A stretch of 64,000 bases of DNA from Pseudomonas sp. RIT-562 (GCF_026241895.1 NZ_JAPJIV010000027.1:36295-100294), one strand, 5' to 3'; numbered from the stretch's first letter, positions 7,604 to 17,028 are shown. The notes: generated by a model not told the origin, from the sequence alone. Numbers and translations: made by a program.

Positions 7604-9656
7604 GATGACAAGTCTCAACGACGCTCGCCAATCCGCGAATGATATCAATGATAATGATCTTATATCGGAATTTGATTACGACTTTGAAGAGTATGCAGAT
7701 GAAATACTTGACGAACTGCTTAACAACTCAGGATCAATACACAATCCAAAATCAAAGCAAAAAACAGAAGGACTAAAAGGCAAACTAAAGCTCTTCCCAA
7801 ATCTTGACTTCCCAGTTAGCAAGCATTCAAATTACGGTGATGATCAGTGGGTTCTCGGTCAACCTAATAACTATAAAAAACTAAGCATTTCGTTTAATAG
7901 ATTACTGCCGGGAGAAAATGATCTTAAACGGATGCTAGGCTATCATTTAATTCCGGACTTCTCTCCATACGGGGGATCTAGAAGCTACATTACAGCCGAG
8001 CACAAAACATCAACGTTCAAGCTGTTGGACGACTACTGCTTTACACCTAATCACCTAGATGCAACACCAAGCAGTATAAGTTTGATCACAGTACCGATGC
8101 TGAACATGGCGCTTGATGCGGCTAGAGACTCAGGCAAGGTTTCGCACTACAGCAATCTCTATTATTTAATCCGTTTTTGGCTAAACCTGGGGAGAGATGG
8201 TTTTATTCCAGAGCCTTATTGTCTAGACATCCCTGCTAATAAAGTTGACACAAAAGAACGCGAGCGCGACGTCTTCGATCATTTGAAAAACTCCCTCGGT
8301 AGCTGGGAATCTTATGATGAAGATGAGTTGGAGCGCCTCATTGAATACGCGATGTTTTGGATTGAAAAGGCATTGCCAGAACTGACAAAACTTAAAGACT
8401 TCATAAAACAAAACAAAATCGAAAAGTTTTATGGATTTAAAGTTCAAGTCCTTGACCGTGACTTGAGCCTGGAGGAATCCACTACGGTCATTGTTGACAA
8501 CATTGAAATATTTAAACCTCAAATGCGCCAATATACAATTGCACAAAATAACACCACCCGATATATTTATAATTTTGCCATGCCGTATATTAAAACGATC
8601 GACAAGGTCAGAAGTGCATTGTTTATTTTGATCGCGCTTTGTACTGGAGCACGGTCAAGAGAGTTATGCGGACTGTGCTTTTCAGACTTTTACTATGCTC
8701 GCGGAGAGTGGTGGGTTTCTTTAACGAGATTCAAGGTGACAAACGACCCTAACTACAAAGGTCAAAAACAAGAAATTCCTTTGCCATCTTTTATTGGCGA
8801 GAATTTAATTCTACTAAAAAATTTGAAAAATCTTTACAAACCAAATTCGGACATATTATTTCGATCCATGCGTTCTTCTCGAACTGACTCGAACCACCGA
8901 GTGCTTCTGCCTATCTTGACTCATCTGAAAAATGAAACAGGCCTAGACAGCATACACGTGCATCGTTTTCGAAAGACAATCGCAGATATCATTATCAATC
9001 GCGGCGAAGCCAACATCGATATTCTTAGACATCTTTTTGGGCACAAAAGCTACACAATGACCCTCCGCTATATCGCGAGAAACCCTTACATTATCCAAAG
9101 TGTAGCTTTAGCAATTGAGCAAAATTACAGTGATGATTTTGTCGATGTGCTGGATGCTGTTAAAAACGGACAACATTCGGGTGAGACCGCTACCAGGATC
9201 GCCAATGCTATAAATGCCAAACCTGAACACTTCAATGGAAGACAATTTAAAGTGACAGTATTTCACTACATCAAGCATTTGCTTGAATCTGGTGAACCTA
9301 TATTTATTAAACGTACTGCACTGGGTGTATTTTGCCTATCTGATGAGAAATACAGCCAAACATATCTTCCTCCATGCTTAGAAGGGAAAGTTCTTTTGCC
9401 GGATGAGACCCCTCTCCCAGACCCTCAGAACTGTCAAACATACTGTAAGCATGCCGTTGTTACAGAAAAAGCCCGCGAATCACTACAGGAGGATGTAAAG
9501 TTTTACACTTCACTGCTCGATCATATGACGGGCCAAGAGAATAAGGTTTCTTTTCAAAAACTAAGCAAACAATTAAGAGCATGCCTAATTCACCTAGATA
9601 ATTTAGGGCGCTCAACTATCACAATTACATCTGAATCTGATTCGGCGAGATCATAA
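7596..9656 (+). CDS. ginB: GInt integrase B (tyrosine recombinase)
   Basis: The 686-residue protein shows the clearest recombinase active site of the three. Arg I is in LCTGARSREL, the HxxR box in VHRFRKTIADI, then LFGHKSY and the tyrosine in MTLRYIAR about nine residues after the histidine. All catalytic positions of the integrase family are therefore present. The first 60 residues are acidic. The ATG at 7596 overlaps the end of ginA, with a second ATG at 7605; translational coupling is likely. After the catalytic domain comes an extra stretch of about 170 residues with cysteines (CQTYCKHA), not usual in phage integrases. Confidence 0.82.
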   Translation: MTKMTSLNDARQSANDINDNDLISEFDYDFEEYADEILDELLNNSGSIHNPKSKQKTEGLKGKLKLFPNLDFPVSKHSNYGDDQWVLGQPNNYKKLSISFNRLLPGENDLKRMLGYHLIPDFSPYGGSRSYITAEHKTSTFKLLDDYCFTPNHLDATPSSISLITVPMLNMALDAARDSGKVSHYSNLYYLIRFWLNLGRDGFIPEPYCLDIPANKVDTKERERDVFDHLKNSLGSWESYDEDELERLIEYAMFWIEKALPELTKLKDFIKQNKIEKFYGFKVQVLDRDLSLEESTTVIVDNIEIFKPQMRQYTIAQNNTTRYIYNFAMPYIKTIDKVRSALFILIALCTGARSRELCGLCFSDFYYARGEWWVSLTRFKVTNDPNYKGQKQEIPLPSFIGENLILLKNLKNLYKPNSDILFRSMRSSRTDSNHRVLLPILTHLKNETGLDSIHVHRFRKTIADIIINRGEANIDILRHLFGHKSYTMTLRYIARNPYIIQSVALAIEQNYSDDFVDVLDAVKNGQHSGETATRIANAINAKPEHFNGRQFKVTVFHYIKHLLESGEPIFIKRTALGVFCLSDEKYSQTYLPPCLEGKVLLPDETPLPDPQNCQTYCKHAVVTEKARESLQEDVKFYTSLLDHMTGQENKVSFQKLSKQLRACLIHLDNLGRSTITITSESDSARS

Positions 9657-10678
9657 TGCGTACTGAAACAACACGTGAAACTTTGATCAGGATTATAACA
9701 GAACAACAAATCGAAACAGGAAATGCCAAACTAAGAATAGGCGTTATCGCGGAGATGGCGGGCATAACCAGGCAGGCATTCCATCGATACCATAGTGAAC
9801 TCAAACCATACGTGCTAGGTGAGAAACCTATCTCCACGTTATTTCAAAATCAAACAGACGGAATGGGATCTACCCATCTGTTGAATGCCCAGAAAAAAAT
9901 TAACGAACTTCAAAGCTCACTTTCTAAAGTGGAAGATGCACATAAAAAAGAGTTGCAGGAGTTCAAAAACAACTGCATAACTTCTCTCATGAAAAGCGAC
10001 TTGGCTTTGCACGATGCTGACAATGTACGAAAGCGGCATGCACAACAAATCAGCCATAACGAAAAACTCAGACAAGATCTTAGCGCGCTTAAATTGGCTT
10101 TACTTCATGAACAGTCCCGTGCGCTAGCAACCGAAGCTGAATTAAATAATATTAAAACAAATACCAGAGTACAATCGACGGCACGAGACATATTAGTAAT
10201 TGACGAATTCGAACTCTTCAACAACAGAAATATCATAGAAGATGAATCAAATTTTATTCAGCTAAAGAACAAATACGCCGAGAAAACGATCAACACACTC
10301 AATACAATAATCGATCCAACCAACTCGTTAGTTGTTTTATATATTGACAGATTCATATCCAGATTTGAGAAATTTGCAGACCAATACATCCCAAGCGATA
10401 GTAGTACCGTAATATTGGTTAGGTTTCCTATTTTTGATCAATATTTGATTAAAAGCTATCTAGCGCAAATAGCTGCGAGTACGCGCGTCCAAGTTATCAT
10501 TCCGGTCTGCGATGTAGAAAATATTGTTAAGGCGCAACGAACTTTTTTTGTGAGAAACGTTCCACCTTTTGAACTAAAAAATGCAGATGATTTCGGGCTT
10601 CAGGATATATCGCTAAAACGATGTAGGGCAATGGGAATAAATGCCATCTCGTTTAGCCAAATTTCGCATGGAGATTAA
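9656..10678 (+). CDS. ginC: GInt protein C: HTH plus coiled coil accessory protein
   Basis: The 340-residue protein starts at an ATG overlapping the ginB stop by one base (TAATG). Residues 1-45 hold a helix-turn-helix-like segment (IGVIAEMAGITRQAFHRYHS), residues about 75-170 a long heptad-rich coiled coil, and the last 160 residues an alpha/beta domain with hydrophobic strands (LVVLYIDRF, TVILVRFPIF, VQVIIPV). It has no recombinase motif. In the GInt model the third gene is a DNA-binding accessory protein essential for recombination. The protein here is larger than I would expect for that role, so the C-terminal domain deserves attention. Confidence 0.7.
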   Translation: MRTETTRETLIRIITEQQIETGNAKLRIGVIAEMAGITRQAFHRYHSELKPYVLGEKPISTLFQNQTDGMGSTHLLNAQKKINELQSSLSKVEDAHKKELQEFKNNCITSLMKSDLALHDADNVRKRHAQQISHNEKLRQDLSALKLALLHEQSRALATEAELNNIKTNTRVQSTARDILVIDEFELFNNRNIIEDESNFIQLKNKYAEKTINTLNTIIDPTNSLVVLYIDRFISRFEKFADQYIPSDSSTVILVRFPIFDQYLIKSYLAQIAASTRVQVIIPVCDVENIVKAQRTFFVRNVPPFELKNADDFGLQDISLKRCRAMGINAISFSQISHGD

Positions 10679-10680
10679 TC

Positions 10681-11964
10681 ATGATAAAAATAAATAGGCA
10701 GGCAATTTCCTATCTTGATGATGAAACGGGCAAGAGTACGTCGCATTACATTTTAATTGCTTCTAGCGATAACAAGACTACTTTACTCAGCCACCCTAAT
10801 CTTTATCTCTATAGTAACACCAGATCATCACTGAAAACGTCTGACAGGTATTCCCAGATAATATCGTCATTCTACAAGTTCTTGTCAACACATGTACGAT
10901 TTCGCGGATTAGAAGTCGCTGAATACCATGCACACGTTTCAAACAAGGATATTATCCGATGGCAAGTTTCAAGATTGGAGAAACGTCTTAATGATCAAAG
11001 CGCGAGCCCTTCTACAAAAACCATCATTGAAGATGCACGCATCCTACTGCAACTATTCAGTTGGCTTGAAGAGCACGGCTACCCCTCCGACATAAAAATC
11101 AGTACACTCCAATCAACTATTAACTTCAATAAGGAAAGACTTCTAAATTACATTGAAAGAAAGGCCAACAAAACCCTATCTAACAAAGGAATTAGAGTCT
11201 TAGACAAAGAAAGCCGACAAAAAAACACTGTCACGCTAATTTCCAAGAAAGAAATTGACGCTCTAATTAATAATTATAACGACCCGGTATATTCTGCAAT
11301 TTTAAACTTTGCACTTGGCACAGCAATGCGCCCAATGGAAATATGTAAATTTCCTCTATACGGGACGGGAATAAATCAGCATATTGCGCCATATACTGAT
11401 ATGAACAAAGCATCAGGAATAGTGGATTATACCCTTGTCGGGAAAAGAAAAAAAACCCGCACAATCAAGATTAATGTCAAAGACATCCGCGATCTCCAAA
11501 ACTCTTATACTCAGAAGCTATACAAAGAAAGGGCAGAAAAATATGCCGACCTTTATGGGCACCCTTGCCCCTTGTCAATCTTGTTCCTCAATGAAAAAGG
11601 GGTGCCCGTTACTGAGAAAATGATTTCGCAACGGACAAATTACGCGAAGAAACAATCAAAGAAGGCTTTTCCTGATTTTCGTGACACTTCGGTATTTTAC
11701 TCTACTCGAAAATGGTGGCCGACGAAATTCCTTATCAATTTCCACAAAGGAGACATTTTAACCAAATCTGCCGACTTCTTATATGCTGCGTGTTCTCAAG
11801 CGATAATGGATCAAATGGGACATGACGATATAAGTACAACCTATAAACATTATATCGACATGGCTCGAGTCATGGTTCATTATCAGGGATGGGGCTACCA
11901 GGAGTTTAGCGAACCGGTACAGACGGTAGCGGAGTTTATAGAATCATATCCAGGTAATACTTGA
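10681..11964 (+). CDS. ginD: GInt integrase D (tyrosine recombinase)
   Basis: A 427-residue tyrosine recombinase. An N-terminal SAM-like helical part (SQIISSFYKFLSTHVRF and following) precedes a catalytic domain with Arg I in LGTAMRPMEICKF, the box II arginine in YSTRKWW, and MGHDDISTTYKHYIDMA supplying the GH pair and tyrosine. The box II histidine position reads as tyrosine or serine. It starts two bases after the ginC stop and closes the operon. Cargo genes begin about 500 bases downstream. Confidence 0.8.
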   Translation: MIKINRQAISYLDDETGKSTSHYILIASSDNKTTLLSHPNLYLYSNTRSSLKTSDRYSQIISSFYKFLSTHVRFRGLEVAEYHAHVSNKDIIRWQVSRLEKRLNDQSASPSTKTIIEDARILLQLFSWLEEHGYPSDIKISTLQSTINFNKERLLNYIERKANKTLSNKGIRVLDKESRQKNTVTLISKKEIDALINNYNDPVYSAILNFALGTAMRPMEICKFPLYGTGINQHIAPYTDMNKASGIVDYTLVGKRKKTRTIKINVKDIRDLQNSYTQKLYKERAEKYADLYGHPCPLSILFLNEKGVPVTEKMISQRTNYAKKQSKKAFPDFRDTSVFYSTRKWWPTKFLINFHKGDILTKSADFLYAACSQAIMDQMGHDDISTTYKHYIDMARVMVHYQGWGYQEFSEPVQTVAEFIESYPGNT

Positions 11965-12040
11965 TAGATTGCTGATGGCGCGAATATCCAGCGATTTGTC
12001 TCTTAGCCTCCAGTCCGAAGGAGCACTAGCCGAATCAGCT

Positions 12041-12241
12041 TTAGCTGCGCCGCCCAACACGTCGCCTATACAAGTCGACGATTGAGTTTTTGGGGCTTAC
12101 CTTAACGAGATCAAGTGAGGTCTCTACGAACCCCAGCGCGTTCGTTAGCAAAGCATCGAACAGCTGTTCCTTCGTCCGTTTTTTCTTGCTTGAGCCACCG
12201 GACGGAAGAAGGTATGACTTCAGTGCGAAAGACACTTTCAA
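12041..12241 (-). pseudogene. Possible 5' fragment of a hypothetical gene
   Basis: Sixty-six codons begin at ATG 12241 with a lysine-rich, protein-like start (SSKKKRTKEQLFDALLTN) and a regular helical pattern up to NSIVDLY. The end (RRRVGRRS) looks like random read-through. It could be the N-terminal remnant of a longer gene cut near 12060. I do not recognise the family. Confidence 0.3.
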
Positions 12242-12392
12242 TCCAGTAGGCCTTCTATCTCAAGATGAGCACCGTTCGCTTGAGGAGATGCTCCGTTGTA
12301 TCTGAAGAATTTGTCATTGTTCGACCACACTGCGAGGCCAGGAGATCGAGTCGCCGTGCACCTGGGGAGATCAGCGAGGATCATCCGGATTA

Positions 12393-12500
12393 TCAACCTT
12401 TCAAACAGAGCTCAGTTGGATAACAACTGGCCATAGACCTGCTGTTCATGCTGATGGTCTCCAAGGTATCTAGTGGGTCACCACCTGCTGCTTTCAAGGA
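12393..12500 (-). pseudogene. 3' remnant paralogous to the gene at 18605-19225
   Basis: On the minus strand this reads GDPLDTLETISMN ... RSMASCYPTELCLKG and stop, matching the C-terminus of the 18605-19225 protein (REPLDILETTSKS ... RPMAGFYPAELCLNGR) over about 35 residues. Nothing of the rest of the gene remains. It lies directly against the next gene (start 12511) and shows that an earlier copy of that gene was present here. Confidence 0.65.
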
Positions 12501-12510
12501 ATTCGAATTC

Positions 12511-13200
12511 ATGGACAACAACTACCTTGCCAAAGCCAAGCGCCTTCTATCTGAGGTTGGCGCCCACCAGCTTTCGGAACGTGTATGGGCATTCACGGAT
12601 GTTCACATTGTCAGCCAAGCCTACATCCACCACTCACTACAACCGGTCGCCCTTGCTGCCTACGCGGCAGTTAACCCCACGTTCGCTGCTGGCCGTTTTC
12701 CCAACTGGGCGTTGGTCGATATGGTGGATAAAGTGCCTTGCATGGACGGTGCTGAGCTTACGGCGCTGTCGATGGTTTGCGGAGCTTCCATCCCTACATT
12801 CCCCAGTGCATCAGAGCGCGGAAATATTTCTGGGCAAGCAGTGTGGGGCTTCGTAGAGGCTTACTCGCTTGAGGGTTGTTTTGAGCACGTCGAACGCGCC
12901 TATGGTAGTCAAGGCAGCCATTACAACTTGCGGCCTCGCGGCTTCGATTGGGCAGGCGGAGAAGATCCTGTCCCCGAGTCCTTGAAGGCAATGCGTCAAA
13001 GTTATCGCGCTATGTCGCCGCTGCAACAGATCATGGTTTTAACGATCATGCACTTGTACAACCAGGGTAAAGACAAGACGTATCTGACTGGGGGCTGTCC
13101 GACCAAAATTCCCGCCGTCGAGGCAATGAGTATTCTTCGCAGAAATGGGCCGGCGCTCTCGACCTGGGGCCACATGGTTACTCATTATGCGGGCTGGTAA
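12511..13200 (+). CDS. Hypothetical protein, 229 aa
   Basis: I do not recognise this protein. It starts MDNNYLAKAKRLLSEVG at 12511 after an AAGGA ribosome site 11 bases upstream; a longer in-frame start at 12448 would run through the neighbouring remnant and is unlikely. The body is alanine- and aromatic-rich with no clear membrane segment, and there is a QQIMVLTIMHLYNQG helix near the end. Normal codon use and the clean length suggest an intact gene. A copy of the dispersed hairpin repeat follows at 13274. Confidence 0.6.
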   Translation: MDNNYLAKAKRLLSEVGAHQLSERVWAFTDVHIVSQAYIHHSLQPVALAAYAAVNPTFAAGRFPNWALVDMVDKVPCMDGAELTALSMVCGASIPTFPSASERGNISGQAVWGFVEAYSLEGCFEHVERAYGSQGSHYNLRPRGFDWAGGEDPVPESLKAMRQSYRAMSPLQQIMVLTIMHLYNQGKDKTYLTGGCPTKIPAVEAMSILRRNGPALSTWGHMVTHYAGW

Positions 13201-13273
13201 GTACACAACTATCGACGAGCTTAACACCTAAGGAAATGAACACTGACAGTATGATGTGGTAGCAAATACCCGC

Positions 13274-13303
13274 AAGCCGGGCCCAAGGGCCCGAAATCAC
13301 GAC
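13274..13303 (+). repeat. Dispersed hairpin repeat, copy 1
   Basis: AAGCCGGGCCCAAGGGCCCG followed by AAATCACGAC: a GGGCCC/GGGCCC hairpin with the conserved tail, 74 bases after the stop of the 12511 gene. It is one of six copies in the window, all in the same orientation. Confidence 0.75.
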
Positions 13304-13481
13304 GTCTTTTGATAGCTCCAGATCTCCCACCCTGTAGGCAGCCTCATCAGTCCACGCAGCGCGACGGAGCTGATCCTGTCGACCTACTATGTACTTAGGG
13401 GGCATGATCAGCTCGAACAGTTGCACGCTAAATCGTGGATCGAATAAACGAGCTCACTGGGGCCTGGAATGTCGGAAAATA

Positions 13482-13889
13482 ATGATGACTGACGCGAATC
13501 GTCTCTGGCAGCGCGAACGCAAACGACGCTACGCTTTGTGGGATTTAGAAAGGCAGCAGCCTGGATCTGATCGAGCGATTCAGTACCTTGCGATTCTTGA
13601 TGAAATTGAGCGCGAAGATCGAGATGACCCCATTGGTGATGCAGTCGCCATGTCGGTTGATGAGCTACGAGAATGCGTACCAGAAACCGAGATCAAGGAA
13701 GTCAGCGGATCCCACGTTGTTGTCGTGCTTGACGAGCACATACCAGAACCCTGGAAGACTCGTTTCGAAGAAGCGAGTACCGGGTCTACCCGTTTACGCC
13801 AAGGTTGCTATGCGAGAGATTGGCGTCGGTTTTTACGACTATGGACAGTCGAAATGCAGCACCTCGCGGCACATAGAGAGATGCGTTAA
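13482..13889 (+). CDS. Hypothetical protein, 135 aa
   Basis: Starts at tandem ATG codons (13482, 13485). The N-terminus is highly charged (RLWQRERKRRYALWDLERQQ), followed by an acidic helical region, a short beta stretch SGSHVVVVLDEHIPEPW and a C-terminal helix (DWRRFLRLWTVEMQHLAAHR). The look is of a small soluble protein common in pseudomonad accessory DNA. It is convergent with the antitoxin gene, 18 bases apart, in the place where a RES toxin would normally be. It does not resemble a RES toxin. Confidence 0.55.
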   Translation: MMTDANRLWQRERKRRYALWDLERQQPGSDRAIQYLAILDEIEREDRDDPIGDAVAMSVDELRECVPETEIKEVSGSHVVVVLDEHIPEPWKTRFEEASTGSTRLRQGCYARDWRRFLRLWTVEMQHLAAHREMR

Positions 13890-13907
13890 GCGCTGGCCTG
13901 ACGAGTC

Positions 13908-14369
13908 TCAAACGAGCACCGCCCTCTCCAGTCGACCGATAAGGTTGATGACGGCCTCCGTTTCCACCCTCGTCCTCATCATATCCAGAGGACGCTTCGA
14001 ACCAAGCCCACGAACCGGCGTGTTCAACCAATGCGCTGCAGCGGCGACATCGTTTTCGAAGAGGAAAAGGGCTTCCTCAAAGACAGCCACCAATGCAACC
14101 AGGCGGTCGCTTTCTACGGCGTTGAACCGCCTTGCTTTCGCTCTACGAGCCATCGTTGCGGGAGACATGCATATCGCGTTGGAGACAACTCGTCGCGGCA
14201 CCTGCAGAACGCTCGCTATCCTCGCAAGATATTCGAAAGGTAGTCCTTCACGAACTAGGTCATGAAGCATGGTTCCGCGTGACGGCAGCCCGAGCGTCAT
14301 CCAAATGCTCTGTGGAATCTGGGGCCCCGGTTGGTATTCCTTGATCGATGACAGCACTTTCACCTCCAT
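13908..14369 (-). CDS. Xre/MbcA/ParS-type antitoxin (DUF2384), no toxin partner
   Basis: A 153-residue protein. The N-terminal helical domain contains LHDLVREGLPFEYLARIAS and a helix-turn-helix-like stretch VSNAICMSPATMARRAK. The C-terminal DUF2384 signature AAAHWLNTPVRGLGSKRPLD, then TRVETEAVINLIGRLE, identifies the RES-Xre antitoxin family, which binds its own promoter and neutralises an NAD-depleting RES toxin. The ATG at 14369 was chosen because the paralogous copy has the same length from it. No RES domain gene lies downstream, so this is an orphan or decayed module. Its first 144 bases are duplicated exactly at 16777-16920. Confidence 0.75.
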   Translation of the reverse strand: MEVKVLSSIKEYQPGPQIPQSIWMTLGLPSRGTMLHDLVREGLPFEYLARIASVLQVPRRVVSNAICMSPATMARRAKARRFNAVESDRLVALVAVFEEALFLFENDVAAAAHWLNTPVRGLGSKRPLDMMRTRVETEAVINLIGRLERAVLV

Positions 14370-14611
14370 CTGAAAACCTAACACCAAGCCGTGCCAGCAA
14401 GTGCTCATATCCGTTGACGACAAACCAGCTGTGGATATCGTGATCTGGGCTGACCCCAACTGCTTGCGCAAGCGTGAGGATAGAAGCCCTTAGGGCCCAT
14501 ATAGGTCAGCTTGACTGAGCAGAGTTCACGGCAGCCGACCCGGCAGGGGCACGCCAACACATCACGCCCGAATGACATCGACAGCTCTAGCACGTGCCTT
14601 GACGAGCAATC

Positions 14612-15397
14612 ATGCCATACCCACAATGGGCAAATTGCCATCTGCCCTTCGGGATTTTTTCAGTGACGAAATCACCACGCATCAACCCGCCCGGCCCAGT
14701 ATCCGTCCTGCCACGCAGGGACAAAACCGGCTATGCGCGAATTGAGTTTCTGCCCATGACTGCCGCCCATGCAACATGGTGGCACCAAAACGTCCAATCA
14801 ATAATCAATACCAAGTACCGAGCGCTGAGCGACAGCACTCCCAAGAATGCGCACAAAAAAGTCAGGACTGACATTGATTGGGACTGGGAGCTCTGGCACT
14901 GGCTTCTGTCTGTTCATAACTTCGGCCATGCAAGTGCCATAAAGTCTCCTGCCATGGGACTCACCTTGGCCGCGATCAACGAAGAAGGGTTCGCCGTCCC
15001 TATTGGGATGATGACGCTAGTCCCACGCTACCTCTGCAACTCCGACAAAATAGGTGAAAAAACGTATCTGTGGTTCTTAGCCTCAGCACCGTCGACAACA
15101 TATGATGATTGGCTTGATGGCAAAGCGCTGGACGGTGTTGGGAGCGCCCTTATCGATGCGGCCATCCAAGAATCGTATAAGGTCAAAGCTGACGGGGCCG
15201 TTTTGCTGCACGCCGATCCGGATGGGGGTCAATATCTTCTGGATACTTACAAGGGATTGGGCTTCACATCACTGGGCTCATCGTTTGGCCCTATCACCTT
15301 GTTCCGCTGGCGAAATAGATCGCAGTACATGCTGCTGGGCGCAAAAGAAGCACGGAAGATCATCCGAGACAACGAAGTTTATCGCAACAGAACGTGA
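14612..15397 (+). CDS. GNAT-like acetyltransferase-fold protein
   Basis: The 261-residue protein has a C-terminal half resembling the GNAT fold: a strand-rich TLAAINEEGFAVPIGMMTLV, a helix GVGSALIDAAIQESYKVKA preceded by a small-residue turn like the acetyl-CoA loop, and YLLDTYKGLGFTSLG, the usual final GNAT helix-strand. The N-terminal part (RIEFLPMTAAHATWWHQNV) is tryptophan-rich and unplaced. A start at ATG 14612 or GTG 14663 is possible. Substrate unknown; the nearest neighbours are toxin-antitoxin relics. Confidence 0.5.
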   Translation: MPYPQWANCHLPFGIFSVTKSPRINPPGPVSVLPRRDKTGYARIEFLPMTAAHATWWHQNVQSIINTKYRALSDSTPKNAHKKVRTDIDWDWELWHWLLSVHNFGHASAIKSPAMGLTLAAINEEGFAVPIGMMTLVPRYLCNSDKIGEKTYLWFLASAPSTTYDDWLDGKALDGVGSALIDAAIQESYKVKADGAVLLHADPDGGQYLLDTYKGLGFTSLGSSFGPITLFRWRNRSQYMLLGAKEARKIIRDNEVYRNRT

Positions 15398-15521
15398 GCG
15401 GTGATGACGGCAGTATCAGTGCGAACCTGAATGCCGTCGGTATCCTGTGATCGAACCTGCTTTACAGCCTCAATGTGGCACGTGCTAGGCTGAAAGTATG
15501 AAGGTAGGATGACGAAGAGAA

Positions 15522-15863
15522 ATGAACATGCAGCCAGATTTCCTAGATCCAAAATCGCTGGCATCAGCGGTGAAAGCCATAACGGGTAAAAATTGTGATC
15601 CAGAGACGCCTGAAGGACTGGACGACCTGCGGGCTATTGCTCGCAGCCTGGTGTTGCAGCCTGACTCACCCGAGACTGCAGCAATTTGGGGCCATATGAA
15701 GAGCCCCGTGCGCTCTCAGGACAGAGACCTGGCAGTAAGACCGGGAGGCGGGCCTCAAATGGTCGAAGGTGTCCACATTCCAGATCGCCTCAACTTATTG
15801 CAGCGTGGCCGTACCTATGTGGCTGCAAACACCCATGATGGCCCTTCCACCTCTAACAGGTAG
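15522..15863 (+). CDS. Small hypothetical protein, 113 aa
   Basis: ATG 15522 follows GAAGAGAA. The first 60 residues (LDPKSLASAVKAITGKNCD and onwards) look like a regular small helical protein. The tail, rich in arginine, glycine and proline, is less convincing and may be read-through. I do not recognise it. Confidence 0.35.
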   Translation: MNMQPDFLDPKSLASAVKAITGKNCDPETPEGLDDLRAIARSLVLQPDSPETAAIWGHMKSPVRSQDRDLAVRPGGGPQMVEGVHIPDRLNLLQRGRTYVAANTHDGPSTSNR

Positions 15864-15952
15864 ACACTGCGCAAAAAGCCTTAGACACCCACCGCTTAGC
15901 TAATACGTTGCTCAAAAGACCTGCGCTGGTAACGAACCATGCCCTGCGCCCT

Positions 15953-16168
15953 TCAACCGCCCTTACTGGCAGCCCTATCGATAGAGGCAGGTGTGGTTAC
16001 AAGCCACTTTCCAATTTTCGGTTTAACCAGGAGCTTAGCCATTCGCGCGTGGCAAGCGGCTAGGAAGGATTCCATCATTTCGACCATGTGCGTCTCCTGG
16101 TACCCGGCGCCGATGATGCGTAACGGGCCTCCGGTCATATCGTATCGTAGGGGGGTAACGTGTGACTT
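15953..16168 (-). pseudogene. Fragment of an unidentified gene
   Basis: An open minus-strand stretch reads KSHVTPLRYDMTGGPLRIIG and then YQETHMVEMMESFLAACHAR before stopping. It is protein-like but has no start and is closed upstream by a stop codon at 16169. The next frame upstream (from 16409) is also open, so it may be a frameshifted gene of about 150 codons. Function not recognised. Confidence 0.3.
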
Positions 16169-16451
16169 TTATCCCAGTATGCCGCCGGTATGTCACACGC
16201 TGGAAAGCTCGACCCGATGGGCAGATAGTAGGTGCCGAGGTCGATGATAAAGTGATTAAGTTCAACCCAAAAATGAGCGTGCTTGCTGGAATCGGATGCA
16301 TATCTATCACCGAGGGATAGACGACGTTAGAAATGTCGCTCACTCGTAAAAGAGATGCTCGGCTGACTATATAAGCCGGACTTTCAGCCAGAAGGAGCGA
16401 TAGCAACAACTAGGCTCAGGAGCCTCCGCTCAGTGATCCGTGCGATGAAGC

Positions 16452-16913
16452 TTAGGCTAGCACTCCCCTGTCCAATCGACCGATAAAATCGAGGACGGCT
16501 TCTGTTTCCACTCTCGTTTCCAGTATGTGCAATGGGCACTTCGAATCAAGCCCCCGAACCGGAGAGATCATCCATTCCGTTGCAGCAGCGACATCGTTTT
16601 CGGACAGGGAAAAGGCCTCCTCAACGACAGCTACCAATGCGACGAGGCGGTCGCTTTCTAAGGCGTTGAACCGCATTACTTTCGCTCTACGCGCCAAAGT
16701 TGAGAGTGCTATGCAAATAGCCTTGGCGATAACCCCGGGCTGCACCTGCAAGAGGCTTGCTATCCGTTAGGGGTAGTCGAAAGGTAGTCCTTCACGAACT
16801 AGGTCATGAAGCATGGTTCCGCGTGACGGCAGCCCGAGCGTCATCCAAATGCTCTGTGGAATCTGGGGCCCCGGTTGGTATTCCTTGATCGATGACAGCA
16901 CTTTCACCTCCAT
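16452..16913 (-). pseudogene. Second Xre/MbcA-type antitoxin copy with an internal stop
   Basis: Exactly as long as the 13908-14369 gene (462 bases) and collinear with it. The first third is base-for-base identical; then a TAA replaces a sense codon (LPFDYP-stop-RIASLLQVQ against LPFEYLARIASVLQVP). The rest has diverged but stays in frame through the DUF2384 motif (ATEWMISPVRGLDSKCPLH). The hybrid pattern, one part identical and one part diverged, points to gene conversion between the copies. Downstream there is again no RES toxin. Confidence 0.75.
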
Positions 16914-16930
16914 CTGAAAAACCTACCACC

Positions 16931-16960
16931 GAGCCGGGCCAAGTGGCCCGAAGTAGCGAC
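16931..16960 (+). repeat. Dispersed hairpin repeat, copy 2
   Basis: GAGCCGGGCCAAGTGGCCCG followed by AAGTAGCGAC. It lies 69 bases past the 3' end of the GIY-YIG gene (minus strand) and just ahead of the broken antitoxin copy. The orientation is the same as in the other copies although the upstream gene runs the other way. Confidence 0.75.
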
Positions 16961-17028
16961 ATCCCCATTTCCCACTGTGTAGGCCTCAGACACGGAACAA
17001 TATGAATTTGATGGGTAGCCTAGTCATC

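Noticed and set aside
13482..13889. The gene next to the antitoxin as its RES toxin
   Set aside because: It is on the opposite strand and shows no RES motif.
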